Below are positions 41,278 through 49,789 of a DNA stretch of 64,000 bases, in pieces. Under the pieces are notes generated by a model. The model worked only from the letters and a program-made list of their open reading frames with translations, was not told the origin of the DNA and did not search any database. How positions within the stretch are numbered: position 1 is the first letter of the stretch; every line of letters begins with the position of its first letter. The position numbers and the translations under genes are program-made. Origin of the DNA: Halomonas sp. THAF5a (GTDB lineage: Bacteria; Pseudomonadota; Gammaproteobacteria; Pseudomonadales; Halomonadaceae); assembly GCF_009363755.1 (NCBI RefSeq), contig NZ_CP045417.1, positions 3,596,001 through 3,660,000 on the forward strand, read 5' to 3'.

Positions 41278-42678
41278 ATGATCAAAGGTTTTACCCGCTT
41301 TCTGCAGAGCCCGGGCCAGCACCTCAAGTCGCTGTTCGGCCCTCAGGATGCGCCGGCCGGCAGCACCGGTCCTCGCATCATCCCCCGCCAGGAACACCCG
41401 GTCTCGCGTCAGCACTTCAGTGACGCCTCCCTCAAGGTGCTCTATCGCCTGCACAATGCCGGCTTCCAGGCCTTCCTGGTCGGGGGGTGCATCCGCGACT
41501 CGCTGCTCGGCCACATGCCCAAGGATTTCGACGTCGCCACCGACGCCACGCCGGAGCAGGTCCGCGAGCTGTTTCGCAACTCGCGGATCATCGGCCGGCG
41601 CTTTCGCATCGTGCACGTGCGCTTCGGCCGCGAGGTGATCGAGGTCACCACCTTCCGCGGCAAGCCCAACGACGACCACGCCGACCATATCTCCCAGCAG
41701 TCCGACGACGGCCTGCTGCTGCGCGACAACGTCTGGGGCAACCTCGAGGAGGATGCCCTGCGCCGGGACTTCACGGTCAACGCGCTCTACTACAACATCG
41801 CCGACTTCTCGATCCACGACTTCGCCGACGGCGTGAAGGACATCGAGTCCCGCACCCTGCGACTGATCGGCGACCCGGCGACCCGCTATCGCGAGGATCC
41901 GGTGCGGATGCTGCGCGCGGTGCGCTTCGCCGCCAAGCTCGACTTCCACCTCGATCCGGCCACCGAGGCGCCGATCGACGAGGCGGCGCCACTGCTGCTG
42001 CAGATTCCGCCGGCCCGGCTGTTCGACGAGGTGCTCAAGCTGTTCATGGCCGGCCACGGGGTCGTCACCTTCCGGCTGCTGCGCCAGTACGGCCTGTTCG
42101 CGATGCTGTTCCCCGAGGCCGACGAGGCCATGGACGCGTTGCCCTGGGCCGAGCGCCTGGTCGAGCACGCCCTGGAGAGCACCGACCGCCGCATCCGCGA
42201 GGATCGCCCGGTGACGCCGGCCTTCCTGTTCGCCGCCCTGCTCTGGGCGCCCGTCCAGCAGCGCCAGGTCCGGCTCGAGGACGACGGCATGCCGGCGATC
42301 CCGGCGCTGCAGGCGGCCTCCCAGCAGGTGGTGTCGCGCCAGCTCCAGCACATCACCATTCCCAAGCGCTTCAGCCTGCCGATGCGCGACATCTGGGACC
42401 TCCAGCAGCGGCTGCCGCTGCGCCGGGGCAAGCGCGTCTTCCAGACCCGCGAGCACCCGCGCTTCCGCGCCGCCTACGACTTCCTGCTGGTGCGCGAGGC
42501 GGCGGGCGAACTCGAGCCGGGCCTCGGCGACTGGTGGACGGCCTTCCAGGACGCCGACGAGCACGAGCAGCGCCGCCTGCTGGGCAAGGTCGACGCCGAT
42601 CCGGCCGGCACCCCCGCGCCTCGCAACAAGCGCCGGCGTCGCCGGCGTCGCCGCAAGCCGTCCAACAACGACTCATGA
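41278..42678 (+). CDS. pcnB: Poly(A) polymerase I
   Basis: Adds 3' poly(A) tails that speed mRNA and sRNA decay. 466 residues. The nucleotidyltransferase core appears as FLVGGCIRDSLLGHMPKDFD near residue 65, followed by RRFRIVHVRFGREVIEVTTF and RDFTVNALYYN. The C-terminus is strongly basic (NKRRRRRRRRKPSNNDS), an RNA-binding tail typical of PcnB. No Shine-Dalgarno is visible before ATG 41278; E. coli pcnB is likewise poorly initiated, from a non-canonical start codon. Its stop overlaps the folK start by 4 nt. Confidence 0.94.
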   Translation: MIKGFTRFLQSPGQHLKSLFGPQDAPAGSTGPRIIPRQEHPVSRQHFSDASLKVLYRLHNAGFQAFLVGGCIRDSLLGHMPKDFDVATDATPEQVRELFRNSRIIGRRFRIVHVRFGREVIEVTTFRGKPNDDHADHISQQSDDGLLLRDNVWGNLEEDALRRDFTVNALYYNIADFSIHDFADGVKDIESRTLRLIGDPATRYREDPVRMLRAVRFAAKLDFHLDPATEAPIDEAAPLLLQIPPARLFDEVLKLFMAGHGVVTFRLLRQYGLFAMLFPEADEAMDALPWAERLVEHALESTDRRIREDRPVTPAFLFAALLWAPVQQRQVRLEDDGMPAIPALQAASQQVVSRQLQHITIPKRFSLPMRDIWDLQQRLPLRRGKRVFQTREHPRFRAAYDFLLVREAAGELEPGLGDWWTAFQDADEHEQRRLLGKVDADPAGTPAPRNKRRRRRRRRKPSNNDS

Positions 42679-43172
42679 ACCTCCCGCATCACGCCTGGAT
42701 CGGGCTTGGCAGCAACCTCGACGGCCCCCGCGAGCACGTCGCGCGCGCCCTCGAGGAGCTCGACGGCCTGCCGCTGACGCGTCGCGTCGCCGCCTCGAGG
42801 CTCTATGCCAGCCGTCCGGTGGGGCCCGCCGACCAGCCCGACTACGTCAACGCCGTGGCCGAGCTGACGACGCGGCTCTCGCCGCTCGCCCTGCTCGATC
42901 AGCTGCAGGCCCTCGAACAGCGCCACGGCCGGGTGCGCGGCCGCCGCTGGGGCCCGCGTACCCTGGACCTGGACCTGCTGCTCTACGACGACCGCCGGCT
43001 GGCGCTGCCGCGCCTCACCCTGCCGCATCCGGAGATGGTCCGGCGCGCCTTCGTGCTGGTGCCGCTGGCCGAGCTGGCCCCGCGCCTCACCCTCGACGGC
43101 CGCTCGCTGGCGGGCCTCGCGGCGGAAGTCGATCGCGACGGGCTGGCGCCGGTGTTACCGGCCGACGGATGA
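42675..43172 (+). CDS. folK: 2-amino-4-hydroxy-6-hydroxymethyldihydropteridine pyrophosphokinase
   Basis: Transfers pyrophosphate from ATP to the pterin alcohol, one step before FolP (also in this window) in folate synthesis. Start at ATG 42675 (MNLPHHAWIGLGSNLDGPRE, 165 residues), overlapping the pcnB stop; the longer frame is pcnB's shadow. GLGSNLDGP at about 9-17, VNAVAELTT and the catalytic GPRTLDLDLLLYDD near residue 95 with the magnesium aspartates, then PHPEMVRRAFVLVPLAELAP. An AACAACGA sequence just before the start could be an Hfq/Crc site. Confidence 0.95.
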   Translation: MNLPHHAWIGLGSNLDGPREHVARALEELDGLPLTRRVAASRLYASRPVGPADQPDYVNAVAELTTRLSPLALLDQLQALEQRHGRVRGRRWGPRTLDLDLLLYDDRRLALPRLTLPHPEMVRRAFVLVPLAELAPRLTLDGRSLAGLAAEVDRDGLAPVLPADG

Positions 43173-43184
43173 TCGCCCCCACAC

Positions 43185-43234
43185 TGTTACCTATCGACAC
43201 CCCTACGGGATTCGGGTAACAATCGCGGGTTACA
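43185..43234 (+). promoter_or_regulatory. TGTTACC/GGTAACA inverted repeat upstream of panB
   Basis: Half-site TGTTACC (43185-43191), 23-nt spacer, GGTAACA (43215-43221), then GGTTACA (43228-43234) in the 113-nt folK-panB gap; a further TGTTACC is at 43153 in the folK end. Same half-sites as before the sRNA gene. No GG-N10-GC promoter is present, so if bound it is not by a simple sigma-54 scheme. The regulator is unknown. Confidence 0.4.
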
Positions 43235-43285
43235 CCGAGGACGGCCCGCCAGAGGCCTCCCCCGACCAGACGATGAGAACACGCC

Positions 43286-44077
43286 ATGAAAACCGTCACC
43301 CTGAGCACGCTCTCGACTCTCAAGCGCGCCGGTGAACCCTTCAGCTGCCTGACCGCCTACGACGCCTCCTTCGCGCGGGCGGCCGGCGAGGCCGGCATCG
43401 AGGTGCTGCTGGTGGGCGACTCGCTGGGCATGGTCCTGCAGGGGCACGCCAGCACCCTGCCGGTGACCCTCGACGACGTCTGCTATCACACCCGCTGCGT
43501 GGCCCGCGGCAAGGGCAAGAGCCTGCTGATGGTCGACCTGCCCTTCATGAGCAACACCAGCACCGAGCGCCTGCTGCAGGATGCCGGCGAGCTGATGCGG
43601 GCCGGCGCCGAGCTGGTCAAGGTCGAGGGCGAGGCGTGGATGGCCGAGGGCATCCGCGAGCTGACGCGCCGCGGCGTGCCGGTCTGCGCCCACCTCGGCC
43701 TGACGCCCCAGTCGGTCTACCAGCTGGGCGGCTACAAGGTGCAGGGCCGCGAGGCGGAGCAGGCGACCCGCATCCTCGAGGACGCCCGCACGCTGGTCGA
43801 GGCCGGCGCCTCGGTGATCCTGCTGGAGTGCGTGCCGGCGAGCCTCGGGCGGGCGGTAAGCGAGGCGCTGGAGGTGCCGGTGATCGGCATCGGCGCCGGC
43901 CCCGATACCGACGGCCAGATCCTCGTGATGCACGACGTGCTGGGGGTCACCCACGGCCGCGCGCCGCGCTTCGTCAAGAACTTCATGGCGGAGGCCGACG
44001 ACATCCAGGGCGCCTTCCGCCGCTACCACGAGGACGTCAAGGCCCGCCGCTTCCCCGCCGAGGAGCACTGTTTCTGA
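43286..44077 (+). CDS. panB: 3-methyl-2-oxobutanoate hydroxymethyltransferase
   Basis: First committed step of pantothenate synthesis: adds a hydroxymethyl group from methylene-THF to ketoisovalerate. 263 residues, TIM barrel. [20 protein letters not shown] near residue 44 holds a metal-binding Asp; [33 protein letters not shown] and [17 protein letters not shown] are all family blocks. The stop and the panC start share one base (TGATG). First gene of panBCD after a gap with TGTTACC repeats. Confidence 0.97.
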   Translation: MKTVTLSTLSTLKRAGEPFSCLTAYDASFARAAGEAGIEVLLVGDSLGMVLQGHASTLPVTLDDVCYHTRCVARGKGKSLLMVDLPFMSNTSTERLLQDAGELMRAGAELVKVEGEAWMAEGIRELTRRGVPVCAHLGLTPQSVYQLGGYKVQGREAEQATRILEDARTLVEAGASVILLECVPASLGRAVSEALEVPVIGIGAGPDTDGQILVMHDVLGVTHGRAPRFVKNFMAEADDIQGAFRRYHEDVKARRFPAEEHCF

Positions 44078-44925
44078 TGCGCACCCTGCACGAGATAGCC
44101 CCCCTGCGCGAGACCCTGGATGACGCCCGGCGTCGCGGCCAGCGCATCGCCTTGGTGCCGACCATGGGCAACCTCCACGAGGGCCACCTGGCGCTGGTGG
44201 CGGAGGCGCGCCGCCGGGGCGACGTGGTGGTGGCGACCATCTTCGTCAACCCGCTGCAGTTCGGCCCCGGCGAGGACCTGGACGCCTACCCGCGCACCCT
44301 CGCCGAGGACCAGACGAAGCTCGAGGCGGCCGGCTGCGATCTGCTGTTCGCGCCCGAGACCACCACGCTCTACCCCCGCGGCCTCGAGGCCCAGACCCGG
44401 GTCAGCGTGCCCGGGGTCAGCGAGGGGCTGTGCGGCGGCGACCGGCCCGGCCACTTCGACGGCGTGGCCACCGTGGTGACCATGCTCTTCCAGCTGGTGC
44501 AGCCCGACGTGGCCTGCTTCGGCGAAAAGGACTACCAGCAGCTGGCGGTCATTCGCCGCCTGGTGGCCGATCTGCACCTGCGGGTGGAGATCGTCGGCGT
44601 GCCGATCGTGCGCGCCGAGGACGGCCTGGCGCTATCCTCGCGCAACGGCTACCTGGACGCGGCGCAGCGCGCCGTCGCGCCGACCCTCTACGCCACCCTG
44701 TGCGCGCTGCGCACGGCGCTGGAGGCGGGCGCCACCCCCCACGACGTCCTGGCCGACGGCCTCGCCCGGCTGGAGGTGGCCGGCTTCGCGCCGGACTACC
44801 TGGAGCTGCGCGCCGCCGACCTGGGCCCGGTCGAGGCGACGACCCGCGAGGCCGTGCTGCTCGCCGCGGCTCGCCTGGGCCCGACCCGACTGATCGATAA
44901 CCTGAGCCTGACCCTGCCGCGCTGA
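44077..44925 (+). CDS. panC: Pantothenate synthetase
   Basis: Joins pantoate and beta-alanine with ATP. Start at ATG 44077 ([20 protein letters not shown], 282 residues); the longer frame is panB's shadow. The nucleotidyl-transferase HIGH-like motif is [14 protein letters not shown] at about 27-40; [34 protein letters not shown] and SSRNGYL follow in the expected order. Between panB and panD, so the three steps to pantothenate are contiguous; CoaX, also in this window, uses the product. Confidence 0.97.
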   Translation: MRTLHEIAPLRETLDDARRRGQRIALVPTMGNLHEGHLALVAEARRRGDVVVATIFVNPLQFGPGEDLDAYPRTLAEDQTKLEAAGCDLLFAPETTTLYPRGLEAQTRVSVPGVSEGLCGGDRPGHFDGVATVVTMLFQLVQPDVACFGEKDYQQLAVIRRLVADLHLRVEIVGVPIVRAEDGLALSSRNGYLDAAQRAVAPTLYATLCALRTALEAGATPHDVLADGLARLEVAGFAPDYLELRAADLGPVEATTREAVLLAAARLGPTRLIDNLSLTLPR

Positions 44926-44959
44926 CGGTGCGGCACGCGACCAGAGGAACCCCTCTCCC

Positions 44960-45340
44960 ATGCAGACCATCATGCTCAAGGCCAAGCTGCACATGGCCCG
45001 CGTCACCCATGCCGTGCTCAACTACGAAGGCTCCTGCGCCATCGACGGAGAGCTGCTGGACATGGCCGGCATCCGCGAGAACGAACAGATCCAGATCTAC
45101 AACGTCGAGAACGGCCAGCGCTTCACCACCTATGCCATCCGCGCCGAGGAGGGCTCGCGGATCATCTCGGTGAACGGCGCGGCCGCCCACCTCGCCACCG
45201 AGGGGCAGCGCGTGATCATCTGCAGCTACGCCCACTACAGCGAGGCGGAGCTCGACGCCCACCAGCCGGCCCTGGTCTACCTCCAGGAAGGCAACGTCGT
45301 CAGCCACACCAGCAACGCCATCCCGGTGCAGCTGGCCTGA
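44960..45340 (+). CDS. panD: Aspartate 1-decarboxylase (pyruvoyl)
   Basis: Makes beta-alanine for PanC. 126-residue proenzyme that self-cleaves between Gly24 and Ser25 ([10 protein letters not shown]) to create the pyruvoyl group on the alpha chain. The start [20 protein letters not shown] matches the family. This is the self-cleaving class; whether a maturation factor is required is not shown here. Followed by a GC-only hairpin without a T-run (45349-45369). Confidence 0.97.
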   Translation: MQTIMLKAKLHMARVTHAVLNYEGSCAIDGELLDMAGIRENEQIQIYNVENGQRFTTYAIRAEEGSRIISVNGAAAHLATEGQRVIICSYAHYSEAELDAHQPALVYLQEGNVVSHTSNAIPVQLA

Positions 45341-45348
45341 CGCCTGCC

Positions 45349-45369
45349 GGGCACCCCGCCGGGGTGCCC
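45349..45369 (+). terminator. GC hairpin after panD
   Basis: 9-bp stem GGGCACCCC / GGGGTGCCC with 3-nt loop starting 8 nt after panD, followed by C-rich sequence rather than T, so a weak or Rho-assisted end. The next 150 nt are C-rich low-complexity sequence (CCCCTCGCTG-type repeats around 45427-45455) with no gene. Confidence 0.45.
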
Positions 45370-45506
45370 CCCTCCCGCCGCACACGCTGCGCGCTCGCCT
45401 CGCCGGCCATCGCCGTGCCCTCTCGCTTCCCCCTCGCTGCCCCCTCGCTGCCTGCCCCACCCCCCGCGCCCTGCTGCCCCCCGAGGCTCATACGGCCATG
45501 GGAGCA

Positions 45507-45536
45507 TTGCCGCGACGCACAATACTCCCCTATGCT
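45507..45536 (+). promoter_or_regulatory. Candidate promoter for the thiolase gene
   Basis: TTGCCG (45507-45512), 18-nt spacer, TATGCT (45531-45536), about 90 nt before the thiolase start. Confidence 0.45.
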
Positions 45537-45628
45537 GAGGGCTCGGCCCTGTCCGAGACGCCATCGACCGCAGGGTGCCCTCCGGACACGGCCGCCCGTC
45601 CGCTACCTATTCTTCAGGAGTATCCCGC

Positions 45629-46804
45629 ATGCAAGACGTGGTGATCGTTGCTGCACGCCGTACCGCCGTCGGCACCTTCGGCGGTTCCCTGGCCGGCATC
45701 CCCGCCAGCGACCTGGGCGCGCATGTCATCAAGGACATCCTGTCCACCACCGGCGTCCCCGGCGACCAGGTCGACGAGGTGCTGCTCGGCCAGGTGCTGA
45801 CCGCCGGGGTCGGCCAGAACCCCGCCCGCCAGGCGAGCATCAAGGCCGGGCTGCCGGACGCGGTGCCCGCCATGACCATCAACAAGGTCTGCGGCTCCGG
45901 CCTCAAGGCCCTGCACCTGGCGACCCAGGCGATCCGCTGCGGCGACGCCGAGCTGATCATCGCCGGCGGCCAGGAGAACATGTCCGCCTCGCCCCACGTG
46001 CTGCCCAACTCGCGCAGCGGCCAGCGCATGGGCGACTGGAAGGCCATCGACAGCATGGTCCACGACGGCCTGTGGGACGCCTTCAACGACTACCACATGG
46101 GCATCACCGCCGAGAACCTGGCCGAGAAGTACGGCATCACCCGTGAGCAGATGGACGAGTTCGCCGCCGGCTCCCAGCAGAAGGCCGCCGCCGCCATCCG
46201 CGAGGGCAAGTTCAAGGGGCAGATCGTCCCGGTCGAGATTCCCCAGCGCAAGGGCGACCCGGTGGTCTTCGACACCGACGAGGGCCCGCGCGACGTGACC
46301 GCCGAGAAGCTCGCCGGCATGCGCCCCGCCTTCAAGAAGGACGGTACCATCACCGCCGGCAACGCCTCCTCGATCAACGATGGCGCCGCCGTGGTCATGC
46401 TCTGCTCCGCCGAGAAGGCCAAGGCGCTGGGCCTCGAGCCGCTGGCGCGCATCAAGGCCTACGCCAACGCCGGCGTCGACCCCAAGATCATGGGCATCGG
46501 CCCGGCCCCGGCGACCCGTCGCTGCCTGGAGAAGGCCGGCTGGAGCCTGGACGACCTGGACCTGGTCGAGGCCAACGAGGCCTTCGCCGCCCAGGCGCTC
46601 TCGGTCAACAAGGAGCTCGGCTGGGACGCCGACAAGGTCAACGTCAATGGCGGCGCCATCGCCATCGGCCACCCCATCGGCGCCTCCGGCTGCCGCATCC
46701 TGGTGACCCTGGTGCACGAGATGATCGCCCGGGACGCCAAGAAGGGCCTGGCGACACTGTGCATCGGCGGCGGGCAGGGCGTGGCCCTCGCCATCGAGCG
46801 CTAA
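45629..46804 (+). CDS. phaA: Acetyl-CoA acetyltransferase (thiolase, PhaA/AtoB type)
   Basis: Biosynthetic thiolase that condenses two acetyl-CoA to acetoacetyl-CoA, feeding poly-3-hydroxybutyrate, and can run in reverse. 391 residues from ATG 45629 with AGGAG upstream. Catalytic residues by my count: Cys88 ([11 protein letters not shown]), His348 ([12 protein letters not shown]) and Cys378 ([10 protein letters not shown]). Other thiolase blocks: [13 protein letters not shown] and [14 protein letters not shown] lone gene with its own promoter and strong terminator; no phaB or phaC is nearby, so the link to storage polymer is inference from the genus and family. Confidence 0.9.
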   Translation: MQDVVIVAARRTAVGTFGGSLAGIPASDLGAHVIKDILSTTGVPGDQVDEVLLGQVLTAGVGQNPARQASIKAGLPDAVPAMTINKVCGSGLKALHLATQAIRCGDAELIIAGGQENMSASPHVLPNSRSGQRMGDWKAIDSMVHDGLWDAFNDYHMGITAENLAEKYGITREQMDEFAAGSQQKAAAAIREGKFKGQIVPVEIPQRKGDPVVFDTDEGPRDVTAEKLAGMRPAFKKDGTITAGNASSINDGAAVVMLCSAEKAKALGLEPLARIKAYANAGVDPKIMGIGPAPATRRCLEKAGWSLDDLDLVEANEAFAAQALSVNKELGWDADKVNVNGGAIAIGHPIGASGCRILVTLVHEMIARDAKKGLATLCIGGGQGVALAIER

Positions 46805-46845
46805 GCCGCGCTGCGCGCGAGCTGCAAGCTGCAAGCTGCACAGAG

Positions 46846-46880
46846 CGTGCCCCGAGCTGGATGCTCGGGGCACGTTTTTT
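46846..46880 (+). terminator. Terminator of the thiolase gene
   Basis: Stem CGTGCCCCGAG / CTCGGGGCACG with a 7-nt loop followed by TTTTTTATC, about 40 nt after the stop. Confidence 0.93.
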
Positions 46881-46899
46881 ATCGCCTCGCGACACACCA

Positions 46900-46940
46900 C
46901 AACAAGAAACCGCCGCCGGGGGTAACCCCGGCGGCGGTTT
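46900..46940 (-). terminator. Terminator of pnp
   Basis: 15-bp perfect stem AAACCGCCGCCGGGG / CCCCGGCGGCGGTTT, 4-nt loop (46907-46940); on the minus strand it is followed by CTTGTTGTG. Lies about 30 nt beyond the pnp stop. Confidence 0.85.
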
Positions 46941-46971
46941 TCCTTGCGCCTTGCAGCTTATGGCTCGGCGC

Positions 46972-49107
46972 TTACAGCTCGGGATCGGCGGCCGCTTCGG
47001 CCTCGAAGGCGGCCTTCTCTTCCGGGGTGATCTCCTTGATGGTGAGCTTCACCCGGTTGCGGTTGTCGATGTCGAGCACCTTGACGATGGGCTCGTCGCC
47101 CTCGTTGAGGAAGTCGCGCACGTCGTTGACCCGCTCCGGCACGATCTGGGAGATGTGCACCAGGCCGTCGGTGCCCGGCATGATGTTGACGAAGGCGCCG
47201 AAGTCGGCGATGCGCACCACCTTGCCGCGGTAGAGCTTGCCGATCTCGGGCTCGGCGGTGATCGCGAGCACGGTGTCGATGGCCGCCTTGGCCGCCGACT
47301 TGTCCTCGGCGTAGATGCGCACGGTGCCGTCGTCGTCCAGGTCGATGGAGGCGCCGGTGTCCTCGCAGATCTTGCGGATGGTGGCGCCGCCCTTGCCGAT
47401 GACGTCGCGGATCTTCTCCGGGTCGATCTTGAGGGTCGCCATGGAGGGCGCGTTCTCGGAGACCTCGGCGCGGCTCTGGGCGATCACGGTGTTCATCTGC
47501 TCGAGGATCTGCTGGCGGGCGTCGTAGGCCTGCTGCAGCGCCTGCTCCATGATCTCCTCGTTGATGCCCTCGATCTTGATGTCCATCTGCAGGGCGGTGA
47601 CGCCCTCGGCGCTGCCGGCCACCTTGAAGTCCATGTCGCCGAGGTGGTCCTCGTCGCCGAGGATGTCGGTGAGCACGGCGAAGCCGTCGTCATCCTTGAC
47701 CAGGCCCATGGCGATGCCGGCCACCGGCGCCTTCATCGGCACGCCGGCGTCCATCAGCGCGAGCGACGAGCCGCACACGGAGGCCATGGAGCTGGAGCCG
47801 TTGGACTCGGTGATCTCGGAGACCACGCGGATGGTGTAGGGGAAGTCCGCCTCGTCGGGCAGCATCGCCTGCACGCCGCGGCGCGCCAGGCGGCCGTGAC
47901 CGATCTCGCGGCGCTTGGGCCCGCCCATGAAGCCGGCCTCGCCCACGCTGTACGGAGGGAAGTTGTAGTGCAGCAGGAAGCGATCCTTGCGCTCGCCTTC
48001 CAGCGACTCGATCAGCTGGGAGTCGCGCAGGGTGCCCAGCGTCGCCACCACGATGGCCTGGGTCTCGCCGCGGGTGAAGATCGCCGAGCCGTGGGTCTTG
48101 GGCAGGCTGCCGACCTCGATGGAGAGCGGACGCACGGTCTTGTGGTCGCGGCCGTCGATGCGCGGCTCGCCCTTGACCACCCGCGAGCGCACCACGCGCT
48201 TCTCGAGGCTGGCGAAGGCGCCCTTCACCTCGTCGGCGCCGAACTGGCCCTCGTCCTCGCCGGCGAGCTGCTCGACCGCCTGGTCCTTGAGGGCGGAGAG
48301 CGCGTCCTGGCGCGCCATCTTGTCGGTGACGCGGTAGGCCTCGCCGACCTTGGCCTCGAAGGCCTCGGCCATCGCCTGCTTGAGGGCGACGTTCTCGGCG
48401 GGCGCCTGCCAGTCCCACTTCGCCTTGCCGGCCTCGGCGGCCAGCTCGTTGATGGCGGTGATGGCGACCTGCATCTCCTGGTGGGCGTAGAGCACGGCGC
48501 CCAGCATCTCGTCCTCGAGCAGCTCCTTGGCCTCGGACTCGACCATCAGCACCGCCTTCTCGGTGCCGGCGACGACCATGTTGAGCTCGGAGTCGACCAG
48601 CTCCTCGACGGTGGGGTTGAGGAAGTAGCCGTTCTCCTCGGTGAAGCCCACCCGCGCGGCGCCGATCGGGCCGTTGAAGGGCACGCCGGAGATCGCCAGG
48701 GCCGCGGAGGTACCGATCATCGCCGCGATGTCCGGGTCGTGGTTGCGGTCGGTGGAGAGCACCGAGCAGACCACCTGCACCTCGTTCATGAAGCCCTTGG
48801 GGAAGAGCGGACGGATCGGGCGGTCGATCAGGCGCGAGGTGAGGGTCTCCTTCTCGGTGGGACGCCCCTCGCGCTTGAAGAAGCCACCGGGAATCTTGCC
48901 GACGGCGTAGGTCTTCTCCTGGTAGTGGACGGAGAGCGGGAAGAAGGGCTGGGCCGGGTTGGCCTCCTTCTTGGCCACCACGGTGCACAGCACCACGGTG
49001 TCGTCCATGGTGACCATCACGGCACCGGTGGCCTGGCGGGCGATGCGCCCGGTTTCCAGGGTGACGGTGCTGCGACCGTACTGAAATGTCTTCTTGACCG
49101 GATTCAC
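46972..49107 (-). CDS. pnp: Polyribonucleotide nucleotidyltransferase (PNPase)
   Basis: Phosphorolytic 3'-5' exoribonuclease, degradosome partner and Hfq-associated RNA decay enzyme. Start at GTG 49107 ([20 protein letters not shown], 711 residues), with GAAGGAAG 6 nt upstream; the longer frame to 49254 crosses the leader. Two RNase PH domains ([27 protein letters not shown]-like [15 protein letters not shown]), then KH ([18 protein letters not shown] near 565) and S1 ([20 protein letters not shown] near 630). Follows rpsO as in most gammaproteobacteria. Confidence 0.96.
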   Translation of the reverse strand: MNPVKKTFQYGRSTVTLETGRIARQATGAVMVTMDDTVVLCTVVAKKEANPAQPFFPLSVHYQEKTYAVGKIPGGFFKREGRPTEKETLTSRLIDRPIRPLFPKGFMNEVQVVCSVLSTDRNHDPDIAAMIGTSAALAISGVPFNGPIGAARVGFTEENGYFLNPTVEELVDSELNMVVAGTEKAVLMVESEAKELLEDEMLGAVLYAHQEMQVAITAINELAAEAGKAKWDWQAPAENVALKQAMAEAFEAKVGEAYRVTDKMARQDALSALKDQAVEQLAGEDEGQFGADEVKGAFASLEKRVVRSRVVKGEPRIDGRDHKTVRPLSIEVGSLPKTHGSAIFTRGETQAIVVATLGTLRDSQLIESLEGERKDRFLLHYNFPPYSVGEAGFMGGPKRREIGHGRLARRGVQAMLPDEADFPYTIRVVSEITESNGSSSMASVCGSSLALMDAGVPMKAPVAGIAMGLVKDDDGFAVLTDILGDEDHLGDMDFKVAGSAEGVTALQMDIKIEGINEEIMEQALQQAYDARQQILEQMNTVIAQSRAEVSENAPSMATLKIDPEKIRDVIGKGGATIRKICEDTGASIDLDDDGTVRIYAEDKSAAKAAIDTVLAITAEPEIGKLYRGKVVRIADFGAFVNIMPGTDGLVHISQIVPERVNDVRDFLNEGDEPIVKVLDIDNRNRVKLTIKEITPEEKAAFEAEAAADPEL

Positions 49108-49253
49108 GGCGACTTCCTTCAACGTTACTTTTCTGTGTTTGGGTCGTTTTGACTCGCCGACCATTTTAGGGCGTGACGCCCGCCGGGACCACCAGGCGGC
49201 GACATTTCCGCGCCGGCTTTGGCGGGGCTGACCCAGCGATATCGCCGCCACCA

Positions 49254-49287
49254 ACGCAAAACGGGCAGCCCGAAGGCTGCCCGTTTT
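49254..49287 (-). terminator. Terminator between rpsO and pnp
   Basis: 13-bp perfect stem AAAACGGGCAGCC / GGCTGCCCGTTTT with loop of 4 (49258-49287); on the minus strand it is followed by TGCG after the stem T's. In E. coli a terminator (t1) also separates rpsO from pnp. Confidence 0.8.
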
Positions 49288-49334
49288 GACGTCTGCGTCA
49301 GAAAAGGAGGAATTCGCGTCACGAGCGACGGGAG

Positions 49335-49410
49335 GCTGGTCGCCGCCGGAGCGCAGGAACCGGAATGTAGCCTGCTACATGAGGATTCCGAGCACCGCCG
49401 GCGGCCAGGC
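49335..49410 (-). repeat. Long imperfect hairpin between rpsO and pnp
   Basis: Inner perfect stem ATGTAG-CCTG-CTACAT (49365-49380), then GGAA/TTCC and an outer CGCCGCCGG / CCGGCGGCC region, altogether about 76 nt. It lies 30 nt after rpsO and upstream of the terminator. Could be an RNase III target or a mobile palindromic element. Confidence 0.6.
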
Positions 49411-49441
49411 TATCGAGCGCAGTAGCGAATTACCCTTTTCT

Positions 49442-49711
49442 TTAGCGACGCAGGCCCAGACGCTGGATAAGCGACTGATAGCGCTCGAAGTCCTTGCGCT
49501 TCAGGTAGTCCAGCAGCTTGCGGCGCTGGTTGACCATGCGGATCAGGCCACGACGGGAGTGGTGATCCTGCTTGTTGGTCTTGAAGTGATCCTGCAGGCC
49601 ATCGATGTTGGCGCTCAGCAGGGCCACCTGCACCTCGGGGGAACCGGTGTCGTTGTCGCCACGACCGTACTCGCTGACGATTGCGGACTTCTGCTCGGCT
49701 GTCAGTGCCAT
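49442..49711 (-). CDS. rpsO: 30S ribosomal protein S15
   Basis: Binds the 16S central domain and forms an intersubunit bridge; represses its own translation in E. coli. 89 residues from ATG 49711 ([20 protein letters not shown]) with GGAGAGAC upstream; the frame to 49759 adds an unlikely extension. Family blocks [36 protein letters not shown] and [12 protein letters not shown] are intact. Between truB and pnp, the usual order. Confidence 0.98.
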   Translation of the reverse strand: MALTAEQKSAIVSEYGRGDNDTGSPEVQVALLSANIDGLQDHFKTNKQDHHSRRGLIRMVNQRRKLLDYLKRKDFERYQSLIQRLGLRR

Positions 49712-49789
49712 CTGTCTCTCCAGTAAGCAATATGCTTGAAGTTGAATGTATGAGACCACGCATATTTGCAGTCTCGGGCGTCTCTTCCT

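Larger units (their letters stand above)
46826..46960. repeat. Inverted AAGCTGCAAG repeat flanking the thiolase/pnp terminators
   Basis: AAGCTGCAAG at 46826-46835 (within a GCTGCAA tandem) and CTTGCAGCTTA at 46950-46960 flank the two terminators of these convergent genes. The same inverted pair surrounds the yhbY/greA terminator at 63089-63152. Confidence 0.65.

Noticed and set aside
40482..41423. Overlapping 60-120 codon frames in the cbrB-pcnB gap
   Set aside because: None has a convincing ribosome binding site or protein-like composition, and several run across terminators. The sRNA explanation accounts for the region.
45427..45480. C-rich low-complexity stretch between panD and the thiolase gene as a structured RNA
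   Set aside because: It is made of short imperfect CCCCTCGCTG-type repeats without pairing potential; no gene or motif is supported.
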